Source: Podaxis mareebaensis (Eukaryota > Basidiomycota > Agaricomycetes > Agaricales > Agaricaceae). Taken from it: 64,000 nt of DNA. Position numbers and translations under genes: made by a program. The DNA is taken from assembly GCA_018524725.1 (NCBI GenBank), contig JAEUWP010000459.1, positions 186,001 to 250,000 on the forward strand. Reading direction: 5' to 3'. Below the pieces are notes generated by a model that ran no database searches, had not been told where the DNA came from, and worked only from the letters and a program-made list of their open reading frames with translations. Positions 1-11,238 of the stretch are shown one piece after another. Within the stretch, counting starts at the first letter, position 1. Each line of letters begins with the position of its first letter.

Positions 1-41
1 TGGTAAACTTATTGAGAAGATGATCTCCACTCAAATGCAAT

Positions 42-1115
42 TTGAAGCCACCCAATTCAACCTTGTTTACCCCCCTTCAGTTTGGAGGCATTATCCAGTG
101 CTTGACTGAAGACACCAGCATATACATCACTCACCTAGTCCATTTGGGCTGGAAACATAAACTTAAAACAAGTGTCATTGCCTTCAATATCACCCAATTC
201 TTCCCTTCCACCAATCACTCTATCCTCTGTGCTACACTCAAATGCCATGGTTTTAATTCTAATCTCATTTCCTTCTTCTCTCATTATTTAAAGGATTGCT
301 TCACTACCTATTTCTGGAACAATTACCTTTCTCCAAAGTTTCCTGCTTCTATAGGCATAGGACAAGGTTCTACTCTCTCCCCTATCTTGACTGCTCTTTT
401 GCTTTCCCCATTTATGTACAACTTCTCTTCTGACCCTCATTGTAAAATAGTTTCTTTTGTTGATGATGGACTCATTATTGTTCAGTTGGACTCATTTACT
501 ACTAACTGCTGTCTTCTCACACAGATCTACAAATCATGCAAAGCCTACCTCTGTCACCTCAGCTTTGTCCTTGAAATAGACAAGACTGAGGCTTTCCATT
601 TCTCCAATCAACCATCCCATGAACCCAATCCCTCCATTCCCATTGATGACACCCTCATCATCCACCCCAAACCCTTCCTTTGTTACCTTGGCTTTTAGTT
701 TGACAGAAGTTTATCCTTTAAAGAACACATCTGGTACTATTCAACCAAGGCTCTCTCCACTGTCCAATGCATGTACATGCTTGGAAACTCCATTTGTGGC
801 CTATCCCCACTATATAAGAGGCTTCTATACTGCTCCTGTGTGGTTCCTATAGCCACATATGGATTCCACCTATGGTTTAACTGCAATGCAAGATACCACA
901 GACTCATCAAGTCCCTTCAATGCATATAGAGGCAAGCTGACCTATGGATTACTGGTACATTTTGTACCACCCCTACAGGCAGGGTTGAGGCCATTGCTGG
1001 TCTCATCCCCATCCAACTCCACCTCTTTAAACTCACTAAACAATGCTCCCTCAGATTCCACACTCTCCTCCCCTCTCACCCTCTCAAACTCCTCACACAT
1101 GATATTGACCCCCTA
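42..1115 (+). pseudogene. LINE reverse transcriptase (copy 1), broken
   Basis: This is the C-terminal half of a LINE reverse transcriptase, the enzyme that copies the element's RNA at the nicked target. The palm core is visible: 'GIGQGSTLSP' near 352-381, then the catalytic box 'FVDDGLIIVQ' near 457-486 with both aspartates kept. The thumb follows in a shifted frame with 'CYLGF', 'LSPLYKRLLYC' and 'VPIATYGF'. Stops and frameshifts at about 697, 850 and 1115 split the reading frame, so no functional enzyme can be made. It is homologous to 10310-11430 of copy 2. Confidence 0.85.
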
Positions 1116-1145
1116 GATGCACATCACACTAAACAGTGCTCCATA

Positions 1146-2157
1146 GTGCTCAATTTTGTTTCAGATGCCCAACTGGTCACAGACTGGTTTCAGCCCCTCC
1201 ACCATAGCACCAAACCTGGCCAGCATCTGCTGGACTTGTTTAGCAATCAAATCAAATTCATCAAGTGCCCTGACCCTTCAAAAGAAGATGCCATGGTACT
1301 CTACATTGCCAATGCTTCCCATGCTTGAGATCTCTCCTTCTCTTCTCCTGTTTCCCTTTTAGTAGCTACTGACAGCTTGGTTCCTTCTAATCCTTCTCTA
1401 TCTGCTACTTCTTCCTTTTTAGTATTTGGCTCCTCTTCATCTGATATCCTCTCCTCTTCTGTTCACCCTTGTAGTGAAGTTACTTCTTCCAATTCCAAAT
1501 CTTATGCCCTCCACCTTAGTCTTTTTTCCTCCATCTCTCTTGCATCCTCATTAAATGCTTCTTCTATTGTAGTTTTTACAGACTCTATCTCTTCTGCTAA
1601 ACTTCTTTTTTCTTATAGGCCTCACAGCATGCACCAGGACTCCATCATAGTTGTACCACTCCTCCACAATTGGCTCTCCTCCTCCCCTCTTAACCACATC
1701 CACTTTTGGTCCATTCCCTCCTCTGCCAACTGGTCTATTCACTACTAGGCACACATCCTCACAAAATCTCTCTGTCTTCCTAATCCCAGACAACAGCCTA
1801 TTTGCACATCCCTAGGATTTGTTTGCAACCATTACACCCAGAAATGTCTCTCACTATAGTAAGAGCACATGAACAACCCCTCCCATTGCAGCCACTCATG
1901 GCTCTATCTGCTCAACCCCACTGAACAGCCCCTCCAGCCCAAGTATGCCAAAGGTGGGACTTAGCTTAATTCACTACTTGGGCAAAACACCCAACTATAT
2001 GTGCACTTTACTCACTGCATCACCAACCACACACCCATTGGCACTTTTTGACAGCACTTTTTCCCCAGGCACCACATCACTTCATGTCCATGTGGTGAAC
2101 CTCTCAAGATGTGAGACCACATTCTCAACAACTGCCCCTGCTTCAACTACCCAGTAG
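1146..2157 (+). pseudogene. LINE RNase H and C-terminal Cys/His module (copy 1), broken
   Basis: This is the RNase H domain that follows the RT in this LINE family and degrades the RNA strand. The region 1330-1700 keeps the blocks 'LVPSNPSL', 'EVTSSNSKSYAL' and 'VVFTDSISSAKLLF'. The last aspartate is present, but the first Asp and the catalytic Glu positions look substituted when compared with copy 2 (SDGS, SDSESYAI, TDSISS). The tail at 1860-2150 corresponds to the Cys/His segment 'CPCSEEL...HIIHHCP' of copy 2, here out of frame. Several stops are present (about 1328, 1748 and beyond). Confidence 0.75.
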
Positions 2158-2608
2158 GAGCCTGTGACAGCTTTTATTGGGTCATCAACTTCTTAGACCA
2201 AAACCCAACAGTGTTCTCCTTCACCAACCAGATACAAGGACCTATTACCCAAGAGGAATTCACTACTTGCCACCTCACCCACAGAGAGTGACTTGTGATA
2301 AATGGAGTCCCAGATGTTCACTGAAGGTCTTTCCCTTTCTCTCTTGCCTCATAGCTAGCTCCCCTGCTCCTACATCTCTTCCACTTCTCATCTCCCTTTG
2401 ATCTCTTTCTGGACTTGTTAAGTTAGTCCTACTTTCTTCTCATCTCTTTATCTCTAGTGTGGCTCCCTGCTCCCTATCCTCTTCTGTTTCTTTTTCTCTC
2501 TTCTGTTTCTTTTCTCTCTCTAGTTTTGGTATTGGGGCTGCTATTATGCACCCATTTGTAGTAGCTAGTCTATTACAATAAACATTGATTTTTTTTTTTT
2601 AAAAAAAA
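2158..2608 (+). other. LINE copy 1 3' untranslated tail
   Basis: Pyrimidine-rich tail (runs of TCTCTT/CTTCT) without an ORF. It ends in 'tattacaataaac', then a T-run and an A-run. The same arrangement ends copy 2 (12900-12930), and in reverse complement the minus-strand copy (16490-16530), so this is the family's 3' signature rather than a chance poly(A). Confidence 0.8.
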
Positions 2609-3284
2609 CAAGCTCAGAGTCTACATCTCCATTGGACTAGTTCCCCTTGAGATATTGACCAAGCCAAAGCCCTTCTTATAGCCTTCAAATGCCATTTAAG
2701 CCATCAACAGAGCATAACTACAATGGTACCTCCTCCCTCAACCACTACCTCACACATCTTCCCTTCAGTCAAGCAGATGGTTATTAGAGAGTCAGAACCT
2801 CCAAATCTGCTGCAACTGTTCTGAATCATTGAACCACCATTGTATCATTCAACTCAACCATCAACCCCAGAACAAACAATTGAGAACACTCCCCCAGTTG
2901 CTTCACACAGGCATACTACATTGCTAACTGAACAGTCTGAATCACAGAGTTCTACATTTGTCTCTGCAATAAGTGTACAGCTAGAGACCCATCTCACCAC
3001 ACCTTTGCCCCTATCTCAGTGCTTGTGGCTAGGACTGGATACATGGCCTTCCTCAAGGTTCCCAGAAATGCAAACCTTATCCTCAGCAAACATTATCCAA
3101 ACCTTAGATACCTTTGGAACCAATGAGTCACAGTCATCTTCATCCCAAACTCCAACACTGACTGATACTATACCTCAGAGCCAATATACTACAGAGATGC
3201 AGAGGCCAGAGTCATATATTGATCAGACACTCCCATAGAGACTGATACCTCAGATACTGAGAGTACCAGGTACTATATCATTGA

Positions 3285-4140
3285 CCTTGACTCTGTTTAA
3301 TCAACCACCATCTCCTCCACCTAACCCACCTCATGGACTACCTGCTCATCAACAGAATGCAGCAATGGCTGCTCCCAAAGCTCCAAAGATTCAACCATTC
3401 AATGGAGAACTATGTAACTTCCAAACCTTCCAAGGTCAATTATGACTAGTCTTTGACAACCATCAAGCCACATTTCAAAATGCATAGAATAACATCAATG
3501 ACAGGAAGAAGATCTTATATACCCTCCAGTACATGACCAAAGGCAATGCCACTGGATTCTGCAATGCTTTTATGAAAGAAAAGTGGAATACTATCAGTAA
3601 CACCTATGAGTATGGCACTTGGACTGATTTCAACAACCAACTCAAAGACTACTTCAAACCAAAGATTGAAGCCATGCAAGCTACCAAAAAGCTTCAACAT
3701 GCTCATCTCAACATCTCCAAAATGGACATCACTGTCTTCAACCAAATGTTTACTTACCTCTTGAGTCAAGTAAACATTACTGATGACAGCCATAAAGTCC
3801 ACCTCTATGTCAACTCTATTTCTGACTGGGTACAATGACAACTCTATTTAATGACTCAACTGCCCACTACTTACATACAATGGCAAGCTGACATTGCTAG
3901 GATAGTTAATAACTTCCAGTAATACCAAATGTGCAAGACTAGTAGAGGCCCCACTTCCCAACTATCATATTTCAATGATGCTTTTAATGATACTCCTTGA
4001 AACAAGTTCATTTACAAAGAACATTGTTTACCACCCAGTGAACTGATGGACATTAATGCCCTAGAAGAATTCTCTTCCAGAGAAGAAGATGATTATGCAA
4101 GACAAGGAATCTCAGTTAATGCTATCTTGACTGATTGCCA
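3285..4140 (+). pseudogene. Ty3 Gag (element D), broken
   Basis: Gag is the structural protein of the virus-like particle. The segment after 3380 reads 'APKIQPFNGELCNFQTF', and 3533-3838 continues with 'YGTWTDFNNQLKDYFKP' and 'KKLQHAHLNI'. This is the usual retrotransposon gag pattern: a 'F.G....F..F' entry, then 'W..F...L...F'. After a stop at 3836 the frame resumes ('QLPTTYIQWQADI') towards 'LPPSELMDINALEEF' near 4025. At least three in-frame stops (about 3445, 3485 and 3836) interrupt it. A 132-residue Ser/Thr/Pro/Gln-rich ORF at 2840-3238 lies just upstream and is probably the N-terminal part of the same Gag. Confidence 0.7.
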
Positions 4141-4489
4141 ATGAGACTGAATGAAGTTGGAGCATGTATTACCTGGTAAAATAGACAACTGGGCTTGCTC
4201 TTGTCCCCTTCATTGGAATTGACAGTCACCTTTGAACCAAAGATGATTCCAAAAAGGGAAATGACCTGCTCCTCAGCCTTCAGCTTTGATCCCATCTTCA
4301 TCAAACTGACCTCATCCTCCCATGTCCCTTAATGCCTCATCATCCCACCTAAACACCCTTAATTCAATTAAGGTTGCATTCACTGAATTGCCTCCCAAAG
4401 ATCAAAATAAACTAGCAAACCATGCTATGGCTAAGATTATTGAGGAAGAGCAGCAGTCTTTTCCACAATGATGGGGCAGCAAATGGATT

Positions 4490-5940
4490 ACTATTGAATA
4501 TAACAGATAATAGGGATAATGTGAAATAAAATATAAAATAGTATTACCAAAAGCCACACCCTAGCAAGTTTGTAGGGGACTCTGATTTAGAAATGAAAGA
4601 GATAATAAAGTGACACAAGATCAAAACACTCACTAGGAATGTTAAAAGGTAAAGGTAAGAGTTGTGAAGGAGTGGGGGAATGTGTATGTGCTTGGTACTA
4701 TCTTTGCTTAATGTGAGGATTTCTGTGTTCTGTCACAAGGTGGTCCCAGTGATTTCCTAGTTCAAGACTGAACTAGACTGTTTGTTCTTTAAATTGACAA
4801 GTCTCTGATGTAGTGACACTATGATACACAAGTATCAAAGAATCGAAGGTAGCAAGAGTGATCCCTCACTACTACTAGAAATATACTGACTCATACTGAT
4901 AAGTGCTTTGACTGGCAATATGCAACTGCAATGTACTCCTAGTTTAACCCTGCTAAGGCTAACTTCTGATTCTCAACTTATGGAAACTTCTAGGGGAACT
5001 ACTGGGTCTTTGTTCTGGCTCTCACTAGTAGGTCGCATCGACTGAAGAAAACTCTTATAAATGCTTAACTATCACTCAGTGATCATCAAATATTCAACAA
5101 CCCTCTAAGTGAAGCTCAGCAGGAATTGCCTTGCTTTACCTCACATCATCAAGGGGATTTTATATTATAGGTTGAGGAGTGATTACAATTTAATGTTACA
5201 ATGTTCTGACTCAATAAAGGATTACACATACAAGTACAGAGTCATATAATTTATAATCTACATTGTTCTCTGCCCAATAGGGTGTTCTGGTAGTGAATGC
5301 ATATGTGTTTCTACTGGATGCATGGACTGATACAGTACATGTGTATGATATTTATCAGCTTTCACTGACCAACTCTACTGTATATGTAATACCATTCATT
5401 ATTACTGACTTAATAGTATTATGAATCTTTGTTCTCCACATTTCTCACTAAGCTGATTTGAATCACTGACTGTTAATGAGTCACATGGTTTTTGGCATCT
5501 TGTGAGGTCAATGAATCACTTTTTCTGAGATGACGCATCAATCCCTTAGTTGGGTAGTCTCTCTTCTGACTCAGACTTCATCTGCTGAGTTCATAGCTGA
5601 TCTAGGTCTTTTGGTACATAGTGGCAGCTAAGCATACTACTGAACAAGATAATCCCTAGTGTCACTCATGTGAGAAAGGATCCTTGCAAGGGTATGGTTG
5701 GTGAATAATCCTCAGTAACATAATCCTGACTTCAGTAATGATACTGAATCAATGGCTTATGGATGCATCTAGTTGGTACAGTTTTCCTGATCTAGGTGCC
5801 TAGACTATACTACTGGATTGATCCTCGTGAAGTGCTGAGGTTTCTTCTAGTGTGGGTTCATAGTCTGTTATTCTAGCTGTAAAACTTGATTGTATTATAA
5901 CCTGGATACTGCTTTCATGACTGAAAACAGTTTAGGCTGT
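4490..5940. other. 1.45-kb non-coding insert between gag and protease of element D
   Basis: No ORF or domain could be read on either strand. The flanks belong to one Ty3 element (gag to the left, protease to the right), so this block looks inserted. It is AT-rich and ends in 'aggctgtaaca' near 5946, which resembles an LTR end, but I could not find a convincing matching TG start with a 5-bp target duplication. It may be an old solo LTR or an untranslated element. Confidence 0.4.
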
Positions 5941-5944
5941 AACA

Positions 5945-6951
5945 ATGAGGACTAGAGTAGAGGCAATGCCTCTGAGTCCTGCATTGCTTTCAAATTCTTA
6001 TATGGATGTTGAACCTCCTTTTGATATACAGAATCATTACAACTCCCATTGGACTGCTCAGAAATATCTTGCTCATAAAATATAGAGTAAAAAACTGTCT
6101 AGAGAACCTCCTGTGCCAGTTATGGGACTGAACTCAGACAAAGCTTTGACTACTCCCTTTTCTACTGAGCTGATGATAGCTGAAGTCTGTTTGACAGTGT
6201 CAACTAACAACAAATCTCTGTATATCCCTACTGTACTAAGGAATCCAAACTCTTCTACAGTTGTCACAATCTACCCACTGCTCAACGGTGGTGCACAAGG
6301 AGATTTTGTCTCTTCCTTGACCATTCAACAGCTTGGGTTAAGAATGATACCCTTGAATAGACCCATACCAGTATAATATGTTGACAGTACTATGAATGTA
6401 GGCCATGCCATTACTGTACAAGCAGAATTGCAGCTACACATAGATAATTGCAATGTAGACATTACATGCTACATTGCAGAAATCAGAGAGCAACCAATGA
6501 TAATTGGCCTCTCATTTCTCAAAAAACATAATCCCAACATTAATTGGATGAAATGTACCTTTCAATGGTGAACCAGGAGATCTAAGATCCCTGCTATAAA
6601 TATCAATAACATGGATACCAAAAATGAGATCCAGATCAATCACATCCAGTTAGCTGAAAAAGCAACTGTGAATGTTCCACACTCCCTCCACAGACAAGCC
6701 AGACTTGATTATGAAGCACAGCTTGATCTAGCACACACCACTCTAGAGATCAATACCAAGATCTCAGAAGCATAGAAGTCCTATCAGGCATATCACAGAC
6801 TAAAAAAGGCTGTGGACCTGAAGGACATCATCCCAAGTATTATTGGGATTATCTAAACCTATTCAGTGAAAAGGAATCAGAAAGATATCCTCCTTCACAA
6901 CCATATGATCACAAGATCAACTTAAAACCAGACTTTAAACCTGAAGCAGCT
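5945..6951 (+). pseudogene. Ty3 aspartic protease and pre-RT linker (element D), broken
   Basis: This is the pepsin-like protease that would cut Gag-Pol. At 6113-6376 the ORF contains 'PLLNGGAQGDFVSSLTIQQLGL', the usual 'DSGAQGNFIS...LGL' block with the catalytic Asp changed to Asn. The flap side follows out of frame with 'PMIIGLSFLKKHNPNINW', the 'GMPWL..HNP.IDW' box of Ty3 proteases. Near 6860-6945 one frame reads 'LFSEKESERYPPSQPYDH', the conserved linker upstream of the RT. The RT itself is missing because element B cuts in. Loss of the catalytic Asp plus stops make this inactive. Confidence 0.75.
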
Positions 6952-7193
6952 TGTAAAGCTGTTGGCTTTACTGTTGAGAGACCTCACACTCACACCAAAT
7001 AGTTTAAACCCATATATTGGGAGACTATATGGCACAAGCAAAGGTCAGTTGTCTCCAACAACTGAAGTGCCCTAAATAAACAAAAGGTACAAATATCTGA
7101 TAGAGTAATGGGTAAACAAGGAAGATATCAAAATATAATAAGACAACATGGGTTATTTGATTTTTGAATTAAGTATAAGGGTACACCCTTACA
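6952..7193 (-). repeat. LTR of element B (3' LTR in sense orientation)
   Basis: About 242 bp, clearly homologous to the two 241-bp LTRs of element C: it starts 'tgtaaagct', contains 'gggagactat.tggcacaagc' and ends 'acccttaca'. Next to it at 7194-7206 is a C-tract, which on the minus strand is the G-rich polypurine tract. Many transitions separate it from the LTRs of C, so B is older. The palindromic LTR end seen in C is decayed here. Confidence 0.9.
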
Positions 7194-7197
7194 TACC

Positions 7198-8238
7198 CCC
7201 CCTCCAGACTATTGCATGGTCTCTTGGTATGAGAGAGGAGAGGATTAATAAATAGTAGTGTAGGATAGGGTATAGGTCTGAGACAGGTAGGTTGCTCAGC
7301 TTTAGGGTATAGGATATATGGCCAAGATGACTAGGTCACTCAGGTCCATTTTTTTATAAGTGGTGAGGCCAAAGGGGTAAAGCCCCTTGGCCAGGTGTGC
7401 ATTGAGTCAGGTCATGAGACTTGACCATGATAGGGACCAGGTGGTAATGCCTGGATGAGGATACAGATTGATTCAAGTTGTGAGACTTGATGAGGGTAGG
7501 TACATGGTGGAGTGACTAGGTTGCTCCCCTATTGTTGATAGAGGATTAAGCAGGGGATAATGAACTTCCCCCAGCCTTGGGTATGGAACTGTTTGACAAT
7601 ACACTATCATCATCAGATGTGTCAGTGGGTGATGACTTGCTTTTGGGCTGAAGAATGGAGGGGCAATCAACCTCCATTAGATGGGCTTCAGTCAAGGGGT
7701 GATCCTTGACCTGGACCTCACTGGATGTAATGGGCAGAGTCAATCTGCTGGATCCATCAACCACAGGCATGGTTGGGGGCTTGAGCAGGTGTGGTGGGTA
7801 CTTCTGCTTGCTTAGGAGGCAGAAGTGAGTGGGGCCCCCAGCCTTTAACCAGCTGGGAGCATCTTGCATTTCCTTCTCTAAGTGAAGGAACTCTCATTGT
7901 TCAAAGTAGTATAACTGGAGAAGGTCATTTTCATTGGGATAAAACCACCCATTCCAGTCTCTGATGGTAGGGGGTAGTCCATATCAGTCAAGATGATGAA
8001 TGCATTTGTTGTCCCAGTCATGGTACATGGACTAGTGACTAGGTTCACCAGTGTATGATTGATCCAAATAATAGATCCCAAAGAGGTGTGCATGGTTGAT
8101 CCAAGATGGATTGACTCCATTGTGGATGAGAACCTCAGCTACTGTGTCAAGGTTCATATTTGGCACTTGACTGTCATCAATGTCAAGTGATCAGAAGTAG
8201 CAAGTTGGTCCCAGTTGAGGGACAAAGGGATGGGTTGG
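7198..8238 (-). pseudogene. Chromovirus accessory protein, C-terminal part (element B), broken
   Basis: This is the C-terminal third of the extra protein encoded downstream of pol in this family. On the minus strand a frame reads 'MQDAPSWLKAGGPTHFCLL' then 'KYPPHLLKPPTMPVVDGSS', nearly identical to element C (17398-17586), and upstream the equivalent of 'NGVDPSWVDHAYLFG'. The tail is Asp/Ser-rich and proline-rich. The ORF is cut by stops and by the LINE at 8239; the other half continues at 12946. The function is unknown and I recognise no named domain. Confidence 0.7.
8224..8238. repeat. Target-site duplication of LINE copy 2 (left)
   Basis: The 15 bp 'aaagggatgggttgg' recurs exactly at 12931-12945. 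The uninterrupted homologous site in element C (about 17935) has a single run at this place, which confirms that the sequence was duplicated on LINE insertion. The exact left edge is ambiguous by up to three A residues because the LINE ends in an A-run. Confidence 0.9.
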
Positions 8239-8339
8239 TCTTTGACCTCTGGGATTCACAAACTGCTTCTAGGACAAAACTCTAGATCAATCACACTATT
8301 CTTTTTGAGAATAGAGTGTGTACCTTCCAAGGTGCAAGC

Positions 8340-8716
8340 ATGAGGGTTGCCAGCCCTCTATGTAACTGATGCTGGAGATGGGGTCACCCAACTCATCTCT
8401 GTAAAGCATGTAACCCCAGATGTGCCATTTGTGGTGATCCCCACTACACTGATAACCACCACTACAATGGGTACTGCTGTCACAGCAAGGTTGGCCCTAA
8501 CCCCCACCCACCCACCCCTGCCAACATCAAGGAGTGTCCTCATGTGACCTCCTTTAATTGTCTGTCATGTGGATCAAAAGAACACCATGTGAACAGTGAC
8601 AAATGTCCATTCTTCCATCATCATTATGACAAGGAGTGGATCATTAATAAGCTTAAGGAAATGAAAATGGAAAAGGCAAAGGCTGATTTCAACTCCAGAG
8701 TGATAAATGTCTGAAC
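8340..8716 (+). pseudogene. LINE ORF1 C-terminus with CCHC zinc knuckles
   Basis: In the plus frame the sequence reads 'CWRWGHPTHLCKACNPRCAI' and then 'NCLSCGSKEHHVNSDKCPFF', with a Cys/His-rich stretch between them. These are CX2CX4HX4C-like knuckles that bind the LINE RNA. The C-terminus 'KEWIINKLKEMKMEKAKAD' ends at a stop near 8714. This arrangement is typical of ORF1 of basidiomycete Tad-like LINEs. The N-terminal part is missing because the element is 5'-truncated, and one frameshift lies near 8370. The ORF2 endonuclease follows within about 40 bp. Confidence 0.75.
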
Positions 8717-8739
8717 ATTTCTTACCTAACAATGCTCTC

Positions 8740-9470
8740 TCTCTAAATCACATATCTATTTGTTCATTTAATGTACAAAAGAATTGGTCCATCATTGAAT
8801 TTCTTTTGAACTCCCCTTTGCTCAAAAACATTCACATTCTATATATACAAGAACTGGCATTTAGGTTCATTTGAAACATTCTGTCCACATCGACCTCTGA
8901 AGGAGATCTGATGGTAGGACCTCCTATCCATAAAGATTGGCTTCTTCTTCATGACCAATCTATTCATAAGCCCTGCATTCTTACATATGTTCACAATTCT
9001 CTTTGATCTTTAAACCCAATCATTCATCCAAATATTATTTCATCACCTGATTTTCAGTTGTTCTTGCTATCCATTCCTAGTAAACAATATCTCCTTAATT
9101 GTTACTTTGAATCACATGACTCCTCTTCCATAGATTATTTAGAATCACATATTCATTCCTTCCCTAACAACATTCTCTTCACTGGAGGAAACTTCAATAT
9201 GAGATCACTAGATTGGGATCATAATTCCCCACATCATTTGGCCCATGCAGATCTTCTTATAGACATCATGGATTCAATCAGATTGATATGATCTACTCTG
9301 ATCCAATACTCAGCTATACATTTTCCTGATGATCCCAATAAATCTGAAACAGTAATTGATCTGATCTTCACCATATCTCCAGAAAGTCTTCCCTCCCCTA
9401 CTCACACCTACAAACATGGGTGGAGATCCAAATCTGACCATGTTCCCCTTCACACATGCATTCCTCTCTC
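8740..9470 (+). pseudogene. LINE endonuclease domain (EEP type), broken
   Basis: This is the target-nicking endonuclease at the N-terminus of ORF2. Recognisable blocks, in order: 'ISICSFNVQKNWSIIEFLL' (the 'QWN' box), 'ILYIQELAF' (the catalytic 'LQEP' equivalent with its Glu), 'NNILFTGGNFNMRSLDWD' (the 'GDFN' box, here GGNFN with one acidic residue lost), and the C-terminal 'KSETVIDLIFTISPESL' with 'WRSKSDHVPLHTCI' (the 'SDH' box). Stops near 8872, 9004 and 9289 break the frame. It flows directly into the RT region. Confidence 0.75.
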
Positions 9471-9471
9471 C

Positions 9472-11184
9472 ATGACTGTGTATCCCATCACAATCAAATG
9501 CACTATCCTGAGAGACTCAGAAGAAGAAGCCACTTTTCTGTACAACTGCTCCAGATGCATTAAGTCCATTCCTCCCACCTTCTCTTCATTGACAGATGTC
9601 AACAAATATGCCACATCCATTTTCTCCATTGTATCCAAAGAATGGAATGCAAATGCTATTGAAGTCAAAATTTGTCATCAATCCAAACCCTGGTGGAACA
9701 ACCAGTGTTCTGATGCCCTCTACACATTCAATGCTCACAGAACCAAGTGCAACTGGACCAACTTCAGACACACCACCAGAAAAGCCAAACAAGCTTTCTT
9801 TGATCAAAAAATCCTTGAGATTTCAAGGGAGAAAAGACACCTGTGGGATCTCATGTCATGGGTAAAGAAATGCAATCTTCCCCCTTCCCAATCTATCCTT
9901 TACAAAGGACAACCATGTGACAATCCAGAGAGTCTATGGAAAGCACTTGATGAAACCTATAATGTGGCATCTAACCACCCCATGAATCTTAATACAGCCT
10001 CATTTGCTCCAGAACAAAAGGAGCAATCATGGCCTCCTTTCTCAAACAGAGAACTAACTGATGCTCTCCTTCCATGTGCCAATTCCTCAGCTCCTGGTCC
10101 TGACCATCTCTCCTGGGCCCACATCAAATTCCTTATGTCAGATGATGATGTCAAATTGAACTTCACATCACTCACTTCAGCCTGTATTAGATATCACACA
10201 TGGCCCAAATACTTCAAGACATCCATTTCAGTCATCATTCCCAAACTGAATAAGCCTCATTACTCAGCTCTGAAGATGTTCAGGCCAATTGTCCTCCTCA
10301 ACACACTAGGCAAACTCATTGAGAAAATGATATCCAATTGCCTCCAATTTGAAGTGACTCAATTTGATCTCATCCACCCCCTCTAATTTGGAGGTATCAT
10401 ACATCAGTCCACTGAAGAGGCTGGAGTTTTTGTCACTCACCTAGTCTGATCAGGATAGAAAAAGAATCTCAAGACAAGCATCCTTGCATTTGATGTCACT
10501 CAGTTTTTCCCCTCTATTAATCACTCTCTTTTAATCGAAATTCTCAAAAGACATGGCTTCTATTCTTCTATAGTTTCATTCTCTGACTATCTTACTAACT
10601 GTTTCATGATGTATGCTTGGAACAATGACTCTTCTCCCCTTTTTCCTGCCTCCATAGGTGTAGGACAAGGCTCCACTCTCTCCCTAATACTAACTGCTTT
10701 GTACCTTTCTCTGTTTATCCACAAGTTTTCTAATGATGCTTGTTGTAAACTACTATCCTTTGTTGATGATAGTCTCATTGTCATTCAATCTGACTCTTTC
10801 TATGTAAACTGTAAACTACTGGTTTCTGTATATTTAGACTGTGAATGGATACTAACCTCAATGGGTCTTGCTCTTGAACATGATAAGACCAAAACCTTTC
10901 ATTTCTCTAACTGCCCATGGGTGGAACCAGACCCACATGTTGTTGTCAACCACCCCACTGATGGCCAACTCATTTTCAAACCCAAGTGGTACCTTTGCTA
11001 TTTGGGCTTCTATTTTGATCAGGCACTTTCCTTCAAAGAGTATGTTCAATACTATTCCACCAAAGCACTCTCTACAGTCAAGTGTATGTGCTTACTCAGC
11101 AATTCCATAAGAGGACTCTCCCCTCTTCACAAATGTCTCCTATATTGGTCATGTGTGGTCCCAATAGCCATATATGGATTCTGA
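9472..11184 (+). pseudogene. LINE reverse transcriptase (copy 2), broken
   Basis: Reverse transcriptase of the LINE, split by a stop at 10384 and by short breaks at 10446-10610. The first ORF (304 residues) ends with fingers motifs: 'ALLPCANSSAPGPDHLSW' and 'FRPIVLLNTLGKLIEKMI'. The palm continues with 'LAFDVTQFFPSINHSLL', 'ASIGVGQGSTLSLILTALYL' and the catalytic 'LLSFVDDSLIVIQS' near 10755-10797. The thumb reads 'CYLGFYFDQALSFKEYV'. The catalytic aspartates are intact. It is full length for the family apart from stops, several of them TGA or TAA that look like decayed CGA or CAA codons. Confidence 0.88.
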
Positions 11185-11238
11185 TTATGGTTTAACAGAA
11201 ATGGCTGCTACAAAGGCCTTATCAAACAACTTCAGCAA

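Larger units (their letters stand above)
1..2608 (+). mobile_element. LINE copy 1, 3' part (Tad/I-like, RT plus RNase H)
   Basis: This non-LTR retrotransposon enters from the left edge, so its ORF1 and endonuclease lie outside the window. It follows, base for base with many transitions, the copy at 8239-12930: reverse transcriptase, RNase H, a Cys/His C-terminal module, an untranslated tail and a terminal T-run followed by an A-run (about 2588-2608). The reading frame is broken repeatedly. The 3' end abuts a Ty3 gag region, so the LINE landed in or beside that element. The target duplication cannot be checked because the 5' end is missing. Confidence 0.9.
2609..6951 (+). mobile_element. Ty3-type LTR retrotransposon D, gag-protease fragment
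   Basis: This is the plus-strand remnant of a Ty3/gypsy element: leader and gag, a non-coding interruption (about 4490-5940), protease, and the linker that precedes the RT. It stops abruptly at 6951 where the LTR of element B begins, so B inserted into D. No LTR of D lies in the window. B is on the opposite strand and diverges in gag, so D is a separate family. Stops throughout show that it is dead. Confidence 0.75.

Noticed and set aside
7473..7670. Ser/Pro-rich minus-strand ORF starting in the accessory tail of B
   Set aside because: Different frame from the conserved 'SWLKAGGPTHFCLL' frame; no counterpart in C.
8358..8543. Minus-strand ORF rich in Val and Gly opposite the LINE zinc knuckles
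   Set aside because: Shadow of the ORF1 knuckle region; no motif of its own.
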